Source: Crotophaga sulcirostris
Lineage: Eukaryota; Chordata; Aves; Cuculiformes; Crotophagidae
Direction: 5' to 3'
NCBI GenBank assembly: GCA_013397455.1
Contig: VYZB01000057.1
Span: forward strand, 892,448 to 956,447
DNA length: 64,000 bases
Under the pieces are notes generated by a model, which searched no databases, had not been told where the DNA came from, and saw nothing but the letters and a program-made list of their open reading frames with translations. Both the position numbers and the translations under genes were made by a program. Positions 48,701 through 60,970 of the stretch are shown here, piece after piece (position 1 is the first letter of the stretch; every line of letters begins with the position of its first letter).

Positions 48701-49422
48701 GCTACCATGCTTGAGCATGAGCAGACCAACAGTGAAATATAACAAGTTTATAAGCACTCTGGAACTTAACTATTTGTATTTTCATTTTTCCTCTCTGTGT
48801 TAAATAGTGGGTCAGTATCACTGCAGTGAAGAAGACTTAACTATTTCCTTCTTCCTTTCTTATCTTCACTTCATCATTTTATTGAGCAGAAGAATGGAAC
48901 AGCAAGTGCTTAGACAGTAGATAGGAGAGAGGAGAAAATGAATGGAACAGCAGAGAAGACATTGGGACCCTTGTTTGCTTTAATTGCCAAGGAAAGGTGA
49001 AGGACATTCTTGACAACACTCATCACTTATTTTTTCCCTAGAGATGACTGAGATGTATCTTTATGATATCTGCTTGTCAAACTTCTGACATTAAGGCTTA
49101 GCCCAGTGCTACCCTTTTGAGATATAACCATGTCATTTTCAACTACCATTAGCTTACAATGAGCTTCAAGATTTCATTAGGCTCTATTTCCGGTTCTGCT
49201 ATGCTTGGCAAATTCTCCTTGCTAAAAAGAACTCAGTTGCCCAGAACAAACCAAGAGTCACCATTTCCCACTATTTTTTTGCCTTTTTTATATCAAGGTA
49301 ATTCAAGAATTTTAAAAAAGTTCCATTTTTTTCTAAAAGTAAACACCTAAAAAGAAGTTAATGGATACTGTTAAGTATCCTTGTTATAAATTAATTGTAA
49401 ATTAATTATTTTGCTTCTTTTA
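45723..49422. other. Non-coding DNA, two weak exon-like intervals
   Basis: No repeat recognised. Two short intervals with splice-like borders (47902-47952 on +, 48340-48400 on -) are described among the findings. The region 47600-48800 is less AT-rich than its surroundings. Confidence 0.4.
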
Positions 49423-49710
49423 CCATAGAATCATAGAATATTTTGGGTTGGAAAGGACCTTAAATACCATCTAGTTCCAGCCCCTCTGCCATGGGGGGCT
49501 GCCACTAGGTTGGGCTGCTCAAGGCCCCATCCAACGTGGCCTTGAACATCTCCAGGGAAGGGGCACACTCAGCTTCCCTGGGCAACCTGTACCAGTGCCT
49601 CACCACCCTCAGCATTAAGAATTTCTTCCAAATGTCTAATCTAGATCTTCCCCCTTCCAATCTAAAGCCATTCCCCCTCGTTCTATAACTACTTGCCCTT
49701 GTAAAAGTCA
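49423..49710 (-). mobile_element. CR1 LINE 3' end
   Basis: Starts with the octamer tail complement CCATAGAATCATAGAATA, then GGTTGGAAAGGACC and the C-terminal ORF2 frame reading SRLDIWKKFLMLRVVRHWYR. 5'-truncated near 49710. Confidence 0.92.
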
Positions 49711-50299
49711 TCATTTTAGAATTAAGTAATACATATTTTAGAGGTACAGGCTTCATGGCTGACAATCTATGCCATTTATACCCTCAAAGGATAGATGTTT
49801 GCTATTACAAAGCTTCACCTTATGCAGAGAATTGGTAGGAACAATCTTATTGAAGACAGTTCTGAAAGGTAGAGGAACTCAGGAAAGCTGGAAAGTCTTT
49901 ACAGAGTACATCATCCTCAAGTGTGAGTACAGTCCTGGTACTCAAAGACCTGTGGATGTATCAGGAGACTTGCTTGGCTAAGCCAAAATCTCTTGACAGA
50001 GCTCCAATGCATAAAGGCAGTACACAGGGAATGGAAACAGGGAGGGGATACAAAGGAGGAGTCTAAAAACATTGAATGTGGAATGTGTGGGTGATGTCAG
50101 GAATATCAAAAGTCAAATGGAATTCAAACTTGTGAGACAGCCACAAGAAGAGCTTTTAATACTATGTTAATTGTAAAAGATTGAAGAAGGAGAATGAGGG
50201 TCCATTGTTGAATGGGATGGGTGATTTAACAACAGTGGACATACAAGGCTTAGGTACTCAATACTCTCTTTGTCTCTGTTTCCCACCTTTCTGTGCTTA
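49711..50299. other. Non-coding DNA upstream of CR1
   Basis: No gene seen. Weak CR1 resemblance may extend upstream from 50300 to about 50160. Confidence 0.4.
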
Positions 50300-51594
50300 C
50301 TAAAAGAGCTCAAGGAGCATAATTACCAGCCATGAGTGAGGACTGGGTTAGGGATAGCTGGAGAGAACTTAATCTATAAAAGTGCATGGGACATGACGGG
50401 GCCAATCCAAGGGTGTTGAGAGAACTAGATGATGTTCTTGCAAAGTCATTCTCTGTTATCTTGGAAGTCATGTACATTAGGGGAAATATCCAATGACTAG
50501 AAGAAAGAATATGTTCCACCCATCTTCAAAAAAAAACAATTAAAAATATCCAGGGAACTATAGGCTATTTCAACTTCATTTCAATTTCTAGAAAAATTCA
50601 TGGAATAACTCTTACACCATATTTCTGGACACACAAAGGAGGAGAAGGAGACTAGAAAGAGTCAGCATGGTTTAGCAAAGTTAATTCATGCTTGATCAAG
50701 CCATCATTTTCCATGTTAAAATGTCTGGATTTGTGGACAAGAGGAGAATAGTAGATGTAGCCGCGAAACTATTCCCCTCTGAGGACAGGATCCTGTGCAA
50801 CAATGCCAATTCAACAAGGCCAAGTGCAATGTCTTTCACCCAGGTCAGGGCAATCACTGGTAGCAGTACAAACTGGGGGATTGAGAGCAATCCTGCACAG
50901 AAGAACTTGGCCGTGCCAGTAGGTGAAAAACTGTATATTAGCTGACAATGTGCACTTGCAGCCCAGAAAGCCAATTGTACCCCAGGCTGCATAAAAAGAA
51001 GCGTGGTCAGCAGGTGGAGAGAAATAATTCTTCCCTCTACTCTGCTTTTGTGAGACCTGGCCTGGAGCACTGTGTCCAGTTGTGTGGTCTCCAGTACAAG
51101 AATGAGATGGACCTCTTAAAACGGGTCTGGAGAAGGTCCATGAAAAGGATTAGAGAGCTAGCACACCTCTCCTATGAAGAAAGGCTGAGAGAGTTGAGGT
51201 TGTTTAGCTTGGAGAAGAGGTGGTTTCATAGTACCTTATTGTGGCCTGTAAGTACTTAATGGGGGCTTATAAGAGACACAGTGAGAGACTTTTTACCACA
51301 GCCTATAGCACTAGGACAAGAGATAACAGTTTTATACTAAAAGATAGATGAGATATAAGGAAGGGATTCTTTATGATGAGGGTAAGGGACACTGGAACAG
51401 GTTGCTCAGAGAATTTGTGGGTGGCTTATCCCTATAAGTGTTCAAAGTCAGACACGACAGGGCTTTGAGCAACCTGATCTAGTTAAAGATGTTCCTGCTC
51501 ATGGTAGGTGGGTTGGAATTAGATGATCATTAAGTTCCCTTCCAATCCAAACCATTCAATGATTCTAAGATACTGTGACTCTATGATTCTGTGA
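50300..51594 (+). mobile_element. CR1 LINE with deleted reverse-transcriptase core
   Basis: Plus-strand CR1 in which upstream ORF2 words (GTGCATGGGACATGACGGGG at about 50382, GGAACTATAGGCTATTTCAA at about 50555) run into the segment GAGGAGAATAGTAGATGTAG near 50741, then jump to AATTCAACAAGGCCAAGTGC at 50808, which belongs downstream of the FADD motif in full copies. The palm is therefore missing. The rest continues to the 3' UTR (GATGATCATTAAGTTCCCTT at 51521) and a tail of ATTCTAAG/CTCTATGATTCTGTGAC at 51561-51594. Several frame breaks. Confidence 0.88.
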
Positions 51595-54500
51595 CATACC
51601 AGCAGTGAAGTATCTTGCCGAGAAAAATTGAGCAACCTCTGTCCCTCAAGGTTTATAAGTCTGTTAAACTTGTAAAGAGATATTCTTCCCCAAATACCTA
51701 AAACTCTTTTGATAAAGTTCATCAAAGACAACTAGACATTAAATCTTAGTTTATTCTTCATTTGTTTTAACATTTAACATTTAGCATTGTGTTCTCAGCA
51801 GAATTTTTGTCAATATTAGAAAGGCCTTACTGCTGATCGGTAAACATTTTTTTTATGAAGTTAATTTTTTTTCAAAGAGCAATCACAAGAAGGTGTTATG
51901 TTACAAAAACAGGAAACTTTTCCCTTCTGTTATGGAATAGTGGTACTAAGATCTAATGTCCCTTGAAAATGAGATTTAGTGGAGAGCAATGCCTAAAGGG
52001 CCAATAATTATACTGATCATAGAAACTGAAAAGATAAATAGAAACTATGTTAAGAATCTGAACAAGAAGCTCATATAATGGAAATTTATATAATTTGAAA
52101 AAAAAAATGAACCTTTTGTTTAGCAGCCCACTTTCATCCTAGACTGATAACTTGAGAAAGGTAAATACACAAGAAATAAATATTTTTCATTTGTTATTAT
52201 GTATATAAAAAGTATGACTGTTCTCAGCTGTTACTGGATATGGAGAAAGAAAGTTATCAGTCAATATGTAGGTTAAGAAATTATGGAATGCAAAATAAAA
52301 ATAGATGGCAACACCTGAAATGTTTAAAAAATAACCTCAACATGAACGTTACTATTTAAGAGAGAAAATGAATTAATTAAAAATTAATTAATCTAAATTT
52401 TTATTATCAGAGCAGAGCCAATAAGCAACACTTTGGAAAGTAACCTTCATGAAGACAGAGCTAGAAATTTATCAATAGTTTTAGTCGGTTAATTAAGCAT
52501 ATAAACATTTTAAAATTAGAATTAAAACTAGCATTACTTATAAGAAAGTTTTGCATTTTGTATGTCTCTTGTCTATCTTGTAAACAGACATGAATATGGA
52601 AGCAACATGAATATGAACACACGATGGGATCAGCAGTAAACCATGTTACCTTTTTAATTAACACTATTATGTGGCTCTACATGTATGTGAAACTAGAGGT
52701 AAATTCCTGAGATCCCATCCTAGACAAAGTAATTTGTGGGAGAATGTCTTTGAACTACATTGATTAATTAACTAATTTCTGAAAACTTCTGTGAAGTAGA
52801 TCAGAAAGGAAACACCCAGACTGAAAAGGCTTCAGTAATGCTAATGACATCTCAGTGTGCTAAAAATACGGGTGAATACACCAACATGTATGGAAAAAGA
52901 TGTACCTTGTCATGAAGATCAGCTAGATATTGAACTATCAGGTAGGATGAATTTTAGAAAGCAAAACATAACAGCTAAGTAGTTCCTTCCTCTCTGTCTT
53001 TTCCGGCTGCTTAACAGGAAACAAAGGTCTCCTTCTTCTGTCCCTAAATATTTCCAGAGGTGAGAAAGCCAGCTCCGTGATTGTAGACATTTTTTTGTAG
53101 CCCTTTAACGTGGGCAAATATTACCCCATATTTTTCCTGTGTCCCTTTTTATTCTGTCATTAGCTAGCAGTACCAAATGACAATGTGCTTTCTTATTTTG
53201 ATGTATCACAAACATTTGTATTCTCCCAGCTTGAATGCTGTTACTGACCTAATTTCATATGCACTTATAATTAGGCACATATTGCACTTAATACACATTT
53301 AAATAACCTACAGAATTTTTATTTGGGTAAACACTTCCTGAAAAAGATTCATTTTAAACATAGTTAGTTTGTTATTTAGGTAGTAAAAATATATATATGA
53401 AGTCATTTCATTTATAAAAATTGAACTGATACCTTAACTAATGTTTCACCTACTATAGTTCTGCAAATGGAAATCCTACCTTTTAATGTTTCAAATTTTA
53501 AAAAAAATTTGTCCCTTCTACATCTGTTTTCATTGAGTGATAACTCTTTAATCTTTTACAAAGGTTGCTTAACATCACTATTAGCATTCATGTTCTGTAG
53601 TAACTCCACAGAGTCCTGAATTTTACCTGACAATCTGTGTTCCTGCTGCTTTAGATCCCAGTTTTACTTTTGCAGCTGCTTACAAAGATGAAATTTGGGG
53701 ATGTTGGTTCTTTTGGACTTTGTTTGTTTTGTTTTCCAAGGGAATTATCCAGATGTAATGTTCTGTCATCTCTTTTGATGTGTTCTAAAACAGTGTTTAA
53801 ATCACAACTATAGGCATCATACTTCTCTATATTAAAACAGCTTGTCCCCAGCAATTATCAGATTACAGCAGTCCATTTTTCACTACCTATTTCTACCAAT
53901 TTTGTGAAGCGGGGTTTGTTCCACAATGCCTTGATGCTATACTTTTTAAACCCATCATACTTTGTTATCTTTACATTCTTGTAGAATGAGAACCTGCTTG
54001 AAAACTTCTCTGCATGGTTTACTATCCCTTTTGAATGACCACAGCTCCTTCATCTCAAGCCCTGTCTTCTATTTCATTGCAGACCCACATGCTCTGGGCG
54101 TGGTGACCTCTTTAAATATCTCACCTATAGACCTTTCATTCTAGTGAATGCTGCATACTGTGGCAATTTGTCTGTTGGGATCATCAGTCTTGCTCTTGAG
54201 GTTCACATATGCTCTCTTCAGATGTCTTCATCCAGGAAACACCACATCTTATTCTGCTCACAGATCATAAGATTCCTCTTTGGTTTAGGTCCCTAATCCC
54301 TCAGACTCAGAGTCTCTTTTAACTTGTAAGAATAATACTGAAAGGGGAAAAAAAGACAATAAAACTGGATATAACGACAGCCAATCAGTCAGTAACCCCC
54401 GCCTTTACTCCTCTCTTACCCACTTACAATCAGCACCAGCTGTAGTGCAATTAAACTCAGCAGGTGTTCAGAGGAATTACATTTTATCACCACCATCCCC

Positions 54501-56267
54501 TCTCCTCCTCTGCTCCCCCTTCTCTCCCCCCACTCCCATAAGACCCAACTGCCTTTCTTTATGGGTCTATAAAAAATAGAGCAAGTCAGATGTATAACAG
54601 TACTAAGGTAACCAAAGAATTAGTAAAAGAAGATGAAGATATATTGAAGAAAATGTGTTCACAGACATTCATAGGGAATGTTTAGAATAAAAACATTAAT
54701 ATTGCTTAAACTGATAGTTATAAACTCTTTAGGGTGTCTTCACTGTCTTTTCACTTCATGTAAAGCCCTTAACTTGATTATATGAGGTTCTGAGCATCCT
54801 TGTCTGGATTCAATAATGTGATTCATCACATGCTTATGAAAACCATGATGATGGTTTCTTGTGGGCTATTCACATGCTTTAAATTACCTATGCTTGTAAG
54901 TGCTCTGATGATCATAGTGCTTAGCACCTTGCCGAATCAAATATTAAATAACTAATACTATCAATTCATGGAAATTTAACTCTGAAAGGGTTAAGTGGAA
55001 GACTCTCATTTTTAATGTTACTGGCTATTTGTCCCTGAAAAATTAATTCAGAATATATTTTACGTTGTATATTGCCCATTAGAAGGAGTAAAATAAATCC
55101 TTCCTGTTTAGTATTTCTTCCATTGATGCTCTCTTAGTGTTTCCTCACTTTCTTAGCTTATTTTAGTCTTTCTTTCTATGATCAGTTGTCATTATGTTTT
55201 CTAGCAGATATTTCTGCTTGTGTTCACTTAGTTTTACCAGTATTCTGAATCACTGTAAGGCAGTAGCCAGGCAGACTGTAGTGACAATGACATTAAAAAA
55301 TATCAAAAGTAAAGTTACCGCCTTAATGTAAAAGTTCACTGTTTTTCTAAAAAATATCACTTTTCTCAGGTCTTGCTGCATGTAAAATGAAATGTTACAA
55401 TTTTGAAATGTTCTCATTGATGCTAATACTGTTATGGAAATGATTATTTATTTTGAATTAGCTGGTTTAAGTAGTTTCGGAATCCTTATTTTTATTTTAC
55501 ACAGCTTACATTTCCATATGCTATTGCTAATGCAATGTTTTTCGATTGCAGTGAGATCACCAAAGAACTAAGTCAAAACATTTTTATTAACATTTACTGG
55601 GGTAAAAAAACAGAAGAGTTTTAATTAATAGGAGCACGTGTTGTAACATCACATGGTATAGTTGTTTCACTGACTGTGTAGCTTTCTGTGTAGATTGAAG
55701 TTGTATCTGCCCCTGAATTACGTATTTTAGTAATACCTAGTAACAGTTGCAATATTTTGCCCTAGGAGTATATGAATACAATCTCCTAAAAGTTTATAAT
55801 TATTCTTTAAAATAAAATTTGGAAACTTAAGATTTTTTTTCCCTCAAATGGGGTTTAAATACATGCAGATCAGAATTCTTTCATAGTTTATATTTTAATT
55901 TCATATAACATGCTAGAAGGATGCATACATCCAAAAGGGCTAAGTGCAAAAGTTCTCATGGAATTGGCAGGCAAGGTCCTGTGAGAAAGTTAATCAAGTA
56001 CTCACGGACTAAATATACACAGACGGATTAACATTGCAGAGCTGAATCTAACCACTACACTTTTTAGCCTCAGACTATTTGACTTGATATTCTTTTATCA
56101 TAGTTTTTTATGCAATTCCCCAAGTATTAAAGCAGCAAACATATGAACAAAGAAAGGTAGTACCTTACTGACTCCTCTGAACAACATTAGCAGGACTGGA
56201 ATCTTTAGAGCTAATGAAGCTTTTCAGCAAGTGAAGTGTTAGAATAATATAAATAGTGAGTTTTGAC

Positions 56268-56273
<6 letters not shown>

Positions 56274-56299
<26 letters not shown>
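56274..56299. repeat. (AT)n microsatellite
   Basis: Uninterrupted TA dinucleotides, 13 units. Confidence 0.97.
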
Positions 56300-57103
56300 G
56301 TGGTATTTGGCCCTACATTATAAGAGTATATGACCACTTAACCACTAGATTTCATAATTATTTTTTTAGTCAGAAAGGATGTGAAGCATACTAGGAAATC
56401 CTGGGGTGTATTTCAGGTTTTATAAGGCAATGTGCTAAAGATCTTTCTGTTCTCTCCATCCTAGTCTTCTTCCTTCTGCATTTTTTCTCATTTCTTTGAC
56501 CTCAGCCTGTCTCTTTCTCCCTCTAGGCAGCCAAGAAATCAATTGGTCTGGCATTCCTTTCCCTTTGAATATAACCGGAACATTTCTAAAACTCATTTCA
56601 TTGCAAAGTTTTTATTTTGAATTGGAAGATATCAGAAGATAGACATTTCACCACATTTCTCTCAGCATTTTAAACTTCTAGAGGAGAATCATTAGAGCTG
56701 AGTGAGTTATTAAGAAATAAGTCATTTGCCAAAAAATGTGACCCAAAGCTATCAATGGAGTCGGTTTGAATTCATCAAATAGTTTCCAGTCTTCAATATT
56801 TGATATATGAGTTGCTGGAGGCGTAGTTTCTTCTTTTACCCTGTAGCCTCGTGGCTGAACAGTCCTCAGGGTTATGAAACCCAAGTTTGATTTAATGTAT
56901 CTGAACTTCTGGCTCTCCTCTTTGTCTCAGTTGTACATTAATGTGGAGCATGGAAATGGTTCCAACAGGAGATTCTATTTTTTCCAAATAAACCTCCAGC
57001 ATTTTTACTGGGACACCTTAATGAAAGTTCATTAGCAAAGAAGGGTATTAAATCTCAATCTTTTGGGAATGCTGTTTGAGAAAAGAAAAATCAGTGTGTT
57101 CCA

Positions 57104-57124
57104 TTTTATTTTATTTTATTTTAG
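57104..57124. repeat. (TTTTA)n microsatellite
   Basis: Four TTTTA units ending in TTTTAG, which also forms an acceptor-like string. Confidence 0.9.
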
Positions 57125-57486
57125 CTCTTAAACATCACATCAGGAATTCTGAAGTGGAATGTGTTAGTTTCAATATGGTAAGTGGATGCTGTAAGTCAAA
57201 GATGTTAGCATGATCCCATCTCTGTTTAATAAGCAATTAAACAAGGTCTGGGATTTTGAGTACAAAGAGGCTTTGGTCTGCCTCACAGTAATTCCTGTGT
57301 AAGTGATCACGACTGAGTAAAAGCTTTTTGAATTATTTCTAAAGATGGAGAGAAAAATGGCAGTAAAGCATTTTTAAAATGAAGTACTGAAAAATGCTTT
57401 TATTTTTAGCAGTTTCCTGATTTTCCTTCCTTTGCTGGAAACAATCTTTATAAAAGAAAACCTTTTAGTGCTGTAGGTCAAACAGT

Positions 57487-58085
57487 ACTATGTACAGTTC
57501 TGGTGTCAGAGTTTCAAGAAAAATATGGAATTAGAGAAAGCACATGTAAGGGCAACTAAAATGATTAAGGGGATGGAGAATCTTCCTTATGAAGAGAAAC
57601 TAAAAATGCTTGACGCTTCAGTTTAGAGGAAAGGCAACTAGGGTTGATGGTTTATAAGTGAGGTCTACACAATTATAGGAGCAGTGAATAAACTGCATAT
57701 AGAACTGTAACTCATGAAATCCTGCAGTACAAGTGGAAACTGCTCAATGAAACTAGCAGATGGCCAGTTTGAAATAGTTAAAATGAAGTAGTTAACTTCT
57801 GGGATTTGCTGTCATGACATTGTGTAGAGGCAGAGAATATCAGTCAGTTCCAAAAGGGATTAAGACTAATACATGGACAATAGGTCCATAAATAGATATT
57901 ATTATAGATACTAGATACTAAGCACTGAGCAGAGATGTACTTTCTTACACCTCTAACACAATAATTGTGGACGCTGGTGAAGGAGATTGACCCCAGAAAA
58001 TGTCCTGTCTCATTCATTCTCTCTGTATAGCTTCTCCTATTATCACTGTTAGAGACAGCAAACTGGTATTGATGGTCTGACCCTG
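57487..58085 (+). mobile_element. Ancient L3/CR1-like LINE remnant
   Basis: Different from the younger CR1 copies: the words AACTAAAATGATTAAGGGGA near 57553, CTTCCTTATGAAGAG near 57583, AAATGAAGTAGTTAAC, GGGATTTGCTGTCATGACAT near 57802 and GGTCTGACCCTGG near 58075 follow the order seen in L3 or CR1-L3-type elements shared by birds, crocodilians and turtles. It is very decayed, with no open frame. Confidence 0.7.
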
Positions 58086-58394
58086 GAGAACATTTTTTAA
58101 TGTTCCTTTCAGTGTCTTATGTATGATTGCAAAAGCTGGAAGTGCTGGGAGTAATGTAATTTTGAGTAAGAGAGTGGAATCTATGAGAAGCATTGACCTC
58201 CATCTTCTGATGTTGTCTTAAAATGAGTACCAAATGGGAGTTTCTGCTTCTTATAGCTGCAATGGGTTCTTCTTATTGCTGAGGTAGGCCAAATAGTGCA
58301 TCATAGATTTCCCTGGTGGATTTTTTTGTGTGTGAAGATTTGCATGTAGATTTGCCAATATACTGGATCTGGTGAACTTAGTTGTGTTAGATGA
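58086..58394. other. Non-coding DNA between old LINE remnants
   Basis: Nothing recognised; may be more of the same old LINE, too diverged to tell. Confidence 0.4.
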
Positions 58395-58454
58395 ATGGTT
58401 GGACTAGAAGGTCTTAAGTGTCTTTTCCAAACTAAATGATTCTATGCTCTATAA
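58395..58454 (+). mobile_element. CR1 3'-end fragment
   Basis: GGTTGGACTAGAAGGTCTTA, then GTGTCTTTTCCAAACTAAATGATTCTATG: the last ~60 bp of a CR1 with the ATTCTATG-type tail. Confidence 0.75.
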
Positions 58455-60430
58455 TGTAATTGTTCCTAGCTCACACACTGGCAAGCCTCCTAGTCACCTG
58501 TTATGCATATATAGTTTTGTGCCTTCTCTTCACCTTTTACTATTAAAAAATAGATTGCTTACTTCTGTTTGGATCCTAATTCTTCCACAGAAGCTTTGAA
58601 AACTCCAGGAAATTTATAGTCTTCCAAATTGCATTGTATATGTTTCATATTTCCTTTTTCCCAGGGACTGTCCTGGAGAAAAGCTACAGGCTTGATTTGG
58701 AGTTAAGGCTCTGTCCCATGTTCCTTGCCTGGGTTGTAGTGCCTTTCCTATCACTTCTGACCTGCTTGTAGCTCGGCATCTCTTATTGACTTCATTGGTC
58801 TTTCTCACCACTTCATTCTCATACAAACTGTCCTCTCATCATCCTAGGCAGCACTGCATAAATTCACATAAAGTCCCAAAATATTTATTCTTCTCAAAAT
58901 AGGAGAAAAATATTTATTCTTCTTAAAATAGCACAGGAGAAATCTCCTACAGTGCTTTCTGAACCACCCTCGTTCTCTGAACTCCCTGAGAGGGCTCTAG
59001 GTCTTCACTTTCTTTGTTACTTGAGAAAGGAGAATCATTTTACTTCTATCTTGCTTAAGACATCTCTTCTAGTCATCGTAATTGCAGTCAGTTTACGTGT
59101 ATCTCTGGGGATAAAAATCTACCTACTAGTCCTGTCGTTGAGTCAGGTGAGCATTTGGTGGTGAATCTTCTAACTATAGGAACAAAGCAAGCTAGTCACC
59201 AGGGAATGTATAAGGTACAAATGGGTCTGTTCTCCACCTTATCCCACCAATCTTTGTGTAAGGCGTCTGGTATTGGGAAAGGCATTGTTGGCTAACCTAA
59301 AGTTCTATGTACCTATTATATTTCTTAACAGCGTAATTCACCTTGCAATTACAGACAGGGAATGTGTCCAGATCTTCACTGTTTTGTGACTGTAGACTTC
59401 TAAGAAATGTCTGACTGTATGCTTAACTCCATCCTTTTCCACCTGGGTGTTTCCTTCTATTTTTCAAAAATTGTAATTATTCATTAGTTTTTAGAGATCC
59501 ATCTCTTTGAATTACTAATTATATTTATTAGTCTTCATGAGTCACTTTTTCTTTGACCATATTGAAAGTAAGTGCTTAACAATCATGGACAGTTAGGCAA
59601 CCATCAGTTTCCAACTCAAAAATTAAATGTCATTTATCTCTTATGATAATGGACAAAACATCCTCAATTACAATAGTATTATACAGTAGCTGTATTTTTT
59701 AAAAAACACTAATGATGCTTTATTGGTAGGTATTTTAACACTCATTTCTAATCATCCCCTTTCTTATCCTTTTTCCTTTGTGTACAACTCAGACAGTTTC
59801 CATGCTCATTTTTGTCCCAGTACCAGAAGTAGTTTCTCTTCAATCCTTAATTTCAGTTCTGCTGTCTGTTACCATTATAGCCTCAATGTGCAAATAGCAA
59901 TCACAGCAAATTCTGCCAACTCTAACTGAAAACTGATCCATTTCAGGTGGACTCTCTAAGAAAAATATAATCTGAGGGTCACAGCATGTTACTGGGGGTG
60001 CCTGTATGGCCCAGCATTGGCAAAACAGATGGGATAAGAGCTGCTGAAAAGGCAGTAAAGTAAGGATAACAGGGTGGGTGAGTAGGACACCCAAACTATT
60101 AACAGCAGACTCATAAAGCAGAAGTGGATGATGACCAGCAACTGCGTTAAATGCTAGCCAAGGAGCTATAGAGACTTTTGAAAAGGAGGAGTCAGCTTGA
60201 AAAGAAATAATTATAGGAGGATAGAAGCTTTATCCTGCATTATCCTGCTAGATGTGGCCCAGTGGCATTGGGGGTCTCTGCCTGGATCTAGCAGTGTGGT
60301 GCCCCATGAGTGTCCCACTCGCTGCCTCCAGTTCTCCCATGGCCAGCATGGGGGCTCTTGCAACCCAGCCTGAACAGTTCAGGAGCTGCTGGGGTAAGAT
60401 CCTGAGTCTCCCCAAACAATTTACGGGTTC
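58455..60430. other. Non-coding DNA
   Basis: Contains an imperfect 29-bp tandem duplication around 58878-58937. A GC-rich segment at about 60245-60430 adjoins the LTR-like block and may be retroviral leader sequence, but no retroviral gene was recognised. Confidence 0.4.
58878..58937. repeat. Imperfect 29-bp tandem duplication
   Basis: AAATATTTATTCTTCTCAAA and AAATATTTATTCTTCTTAAA recur with a spacing of 29 bp, each followed by ATAG. Confidence 0.85.
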
Positions 60431-60970
60431 TGTACCCAGCAGCCTAAACAAAGGCAAAATAATGTCAAACGGTTGGTCCAAAAAGGAATTTATTTGCACA
60501 GACATTCTTAGGAATGAGATTGTCATTGATTTCCTAAATCTGTGTTAAGGGAAAAGAAAGAAAGAAAACGGAGGAAAAGGGAGAGAGAGAAAAACGTGCA
60601 AGGACACCACCTGGGTTCTGGTCCTCTTCTCCTTCCAGGATGGTGGTCTCTTAAAGGGACCCTCTTGCAGAGTATTATTTATAAGTTTTGATGAGCCTGT
60701 GCAGTGCTTCCTCTAGGAAAGTTCTGGAATTGAGTTGGGGGTGTCTGCTCCTTTCAGGGGGCCCTCTGGCAAATCTCAGGTACCTTTCTGCTCTGCTCTC
60801 CCTACCGGTGAGACCGCAGCATGACTTCTCTGGACAGCAAGTACAGCTGGGCTGCTTGTGAGAGTGAGGTAAGGTTGAAGGACACTGCCTCTGCTACAGC
60901 CTCAACAACTAAAACCAAATTATTTAAGGCAAAAAGTTTGAGTAGCAAAAATCAGTCTCTGACAGGGACA
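60431..60970 (-). mobile_element. LTR-like block of an endogenous retrovirus
   Basis: On the minus strand the block begins TGTCCCTG and ends GGGTACA, i.e. TG...CA ends with inverted-like TGT(A)CCC termini. It has a TATA-like TTATAAATAATA (60676-60687), a pyrimidine-rich tract on that strand (purine-rich GAAAGAAAGAAAACGGAGGA on +, 60550-60596), and a polyadenylation signal AATAAA (complement at about 60489-60494), 190 bp after the TATA box, in the order U3-R-U5. No target duplication found and the element family is not identified. The ATG and donor-like site at 60822-60870 on the plus strand are inside it and not a gene. Confidence 0.45.

Larger units (their letters stand above)
51595..57486. 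other. AT-rich non-coding DNA
   Basis: About 5.9 kb with no CR1 or LTR recognised. Notable details: a repeated AATTAATTAA word at 52371-52391, a locally GC- and pyrimidine-rich block at about 54374-54545, an (AT)n tract at 56274-56299, and a (TTTTA)n tract at 57104-57124 directly before a weak exon-like interval. Confidence 0.45.

Noticed and set aside
60822..60870. ATG followed by 16 codons and a consensus donor (GAG then GTAAGG)
   Set aside because: Inside the LTR-like block and antisense to its likely orientation; no supporting exon or conserved frame.
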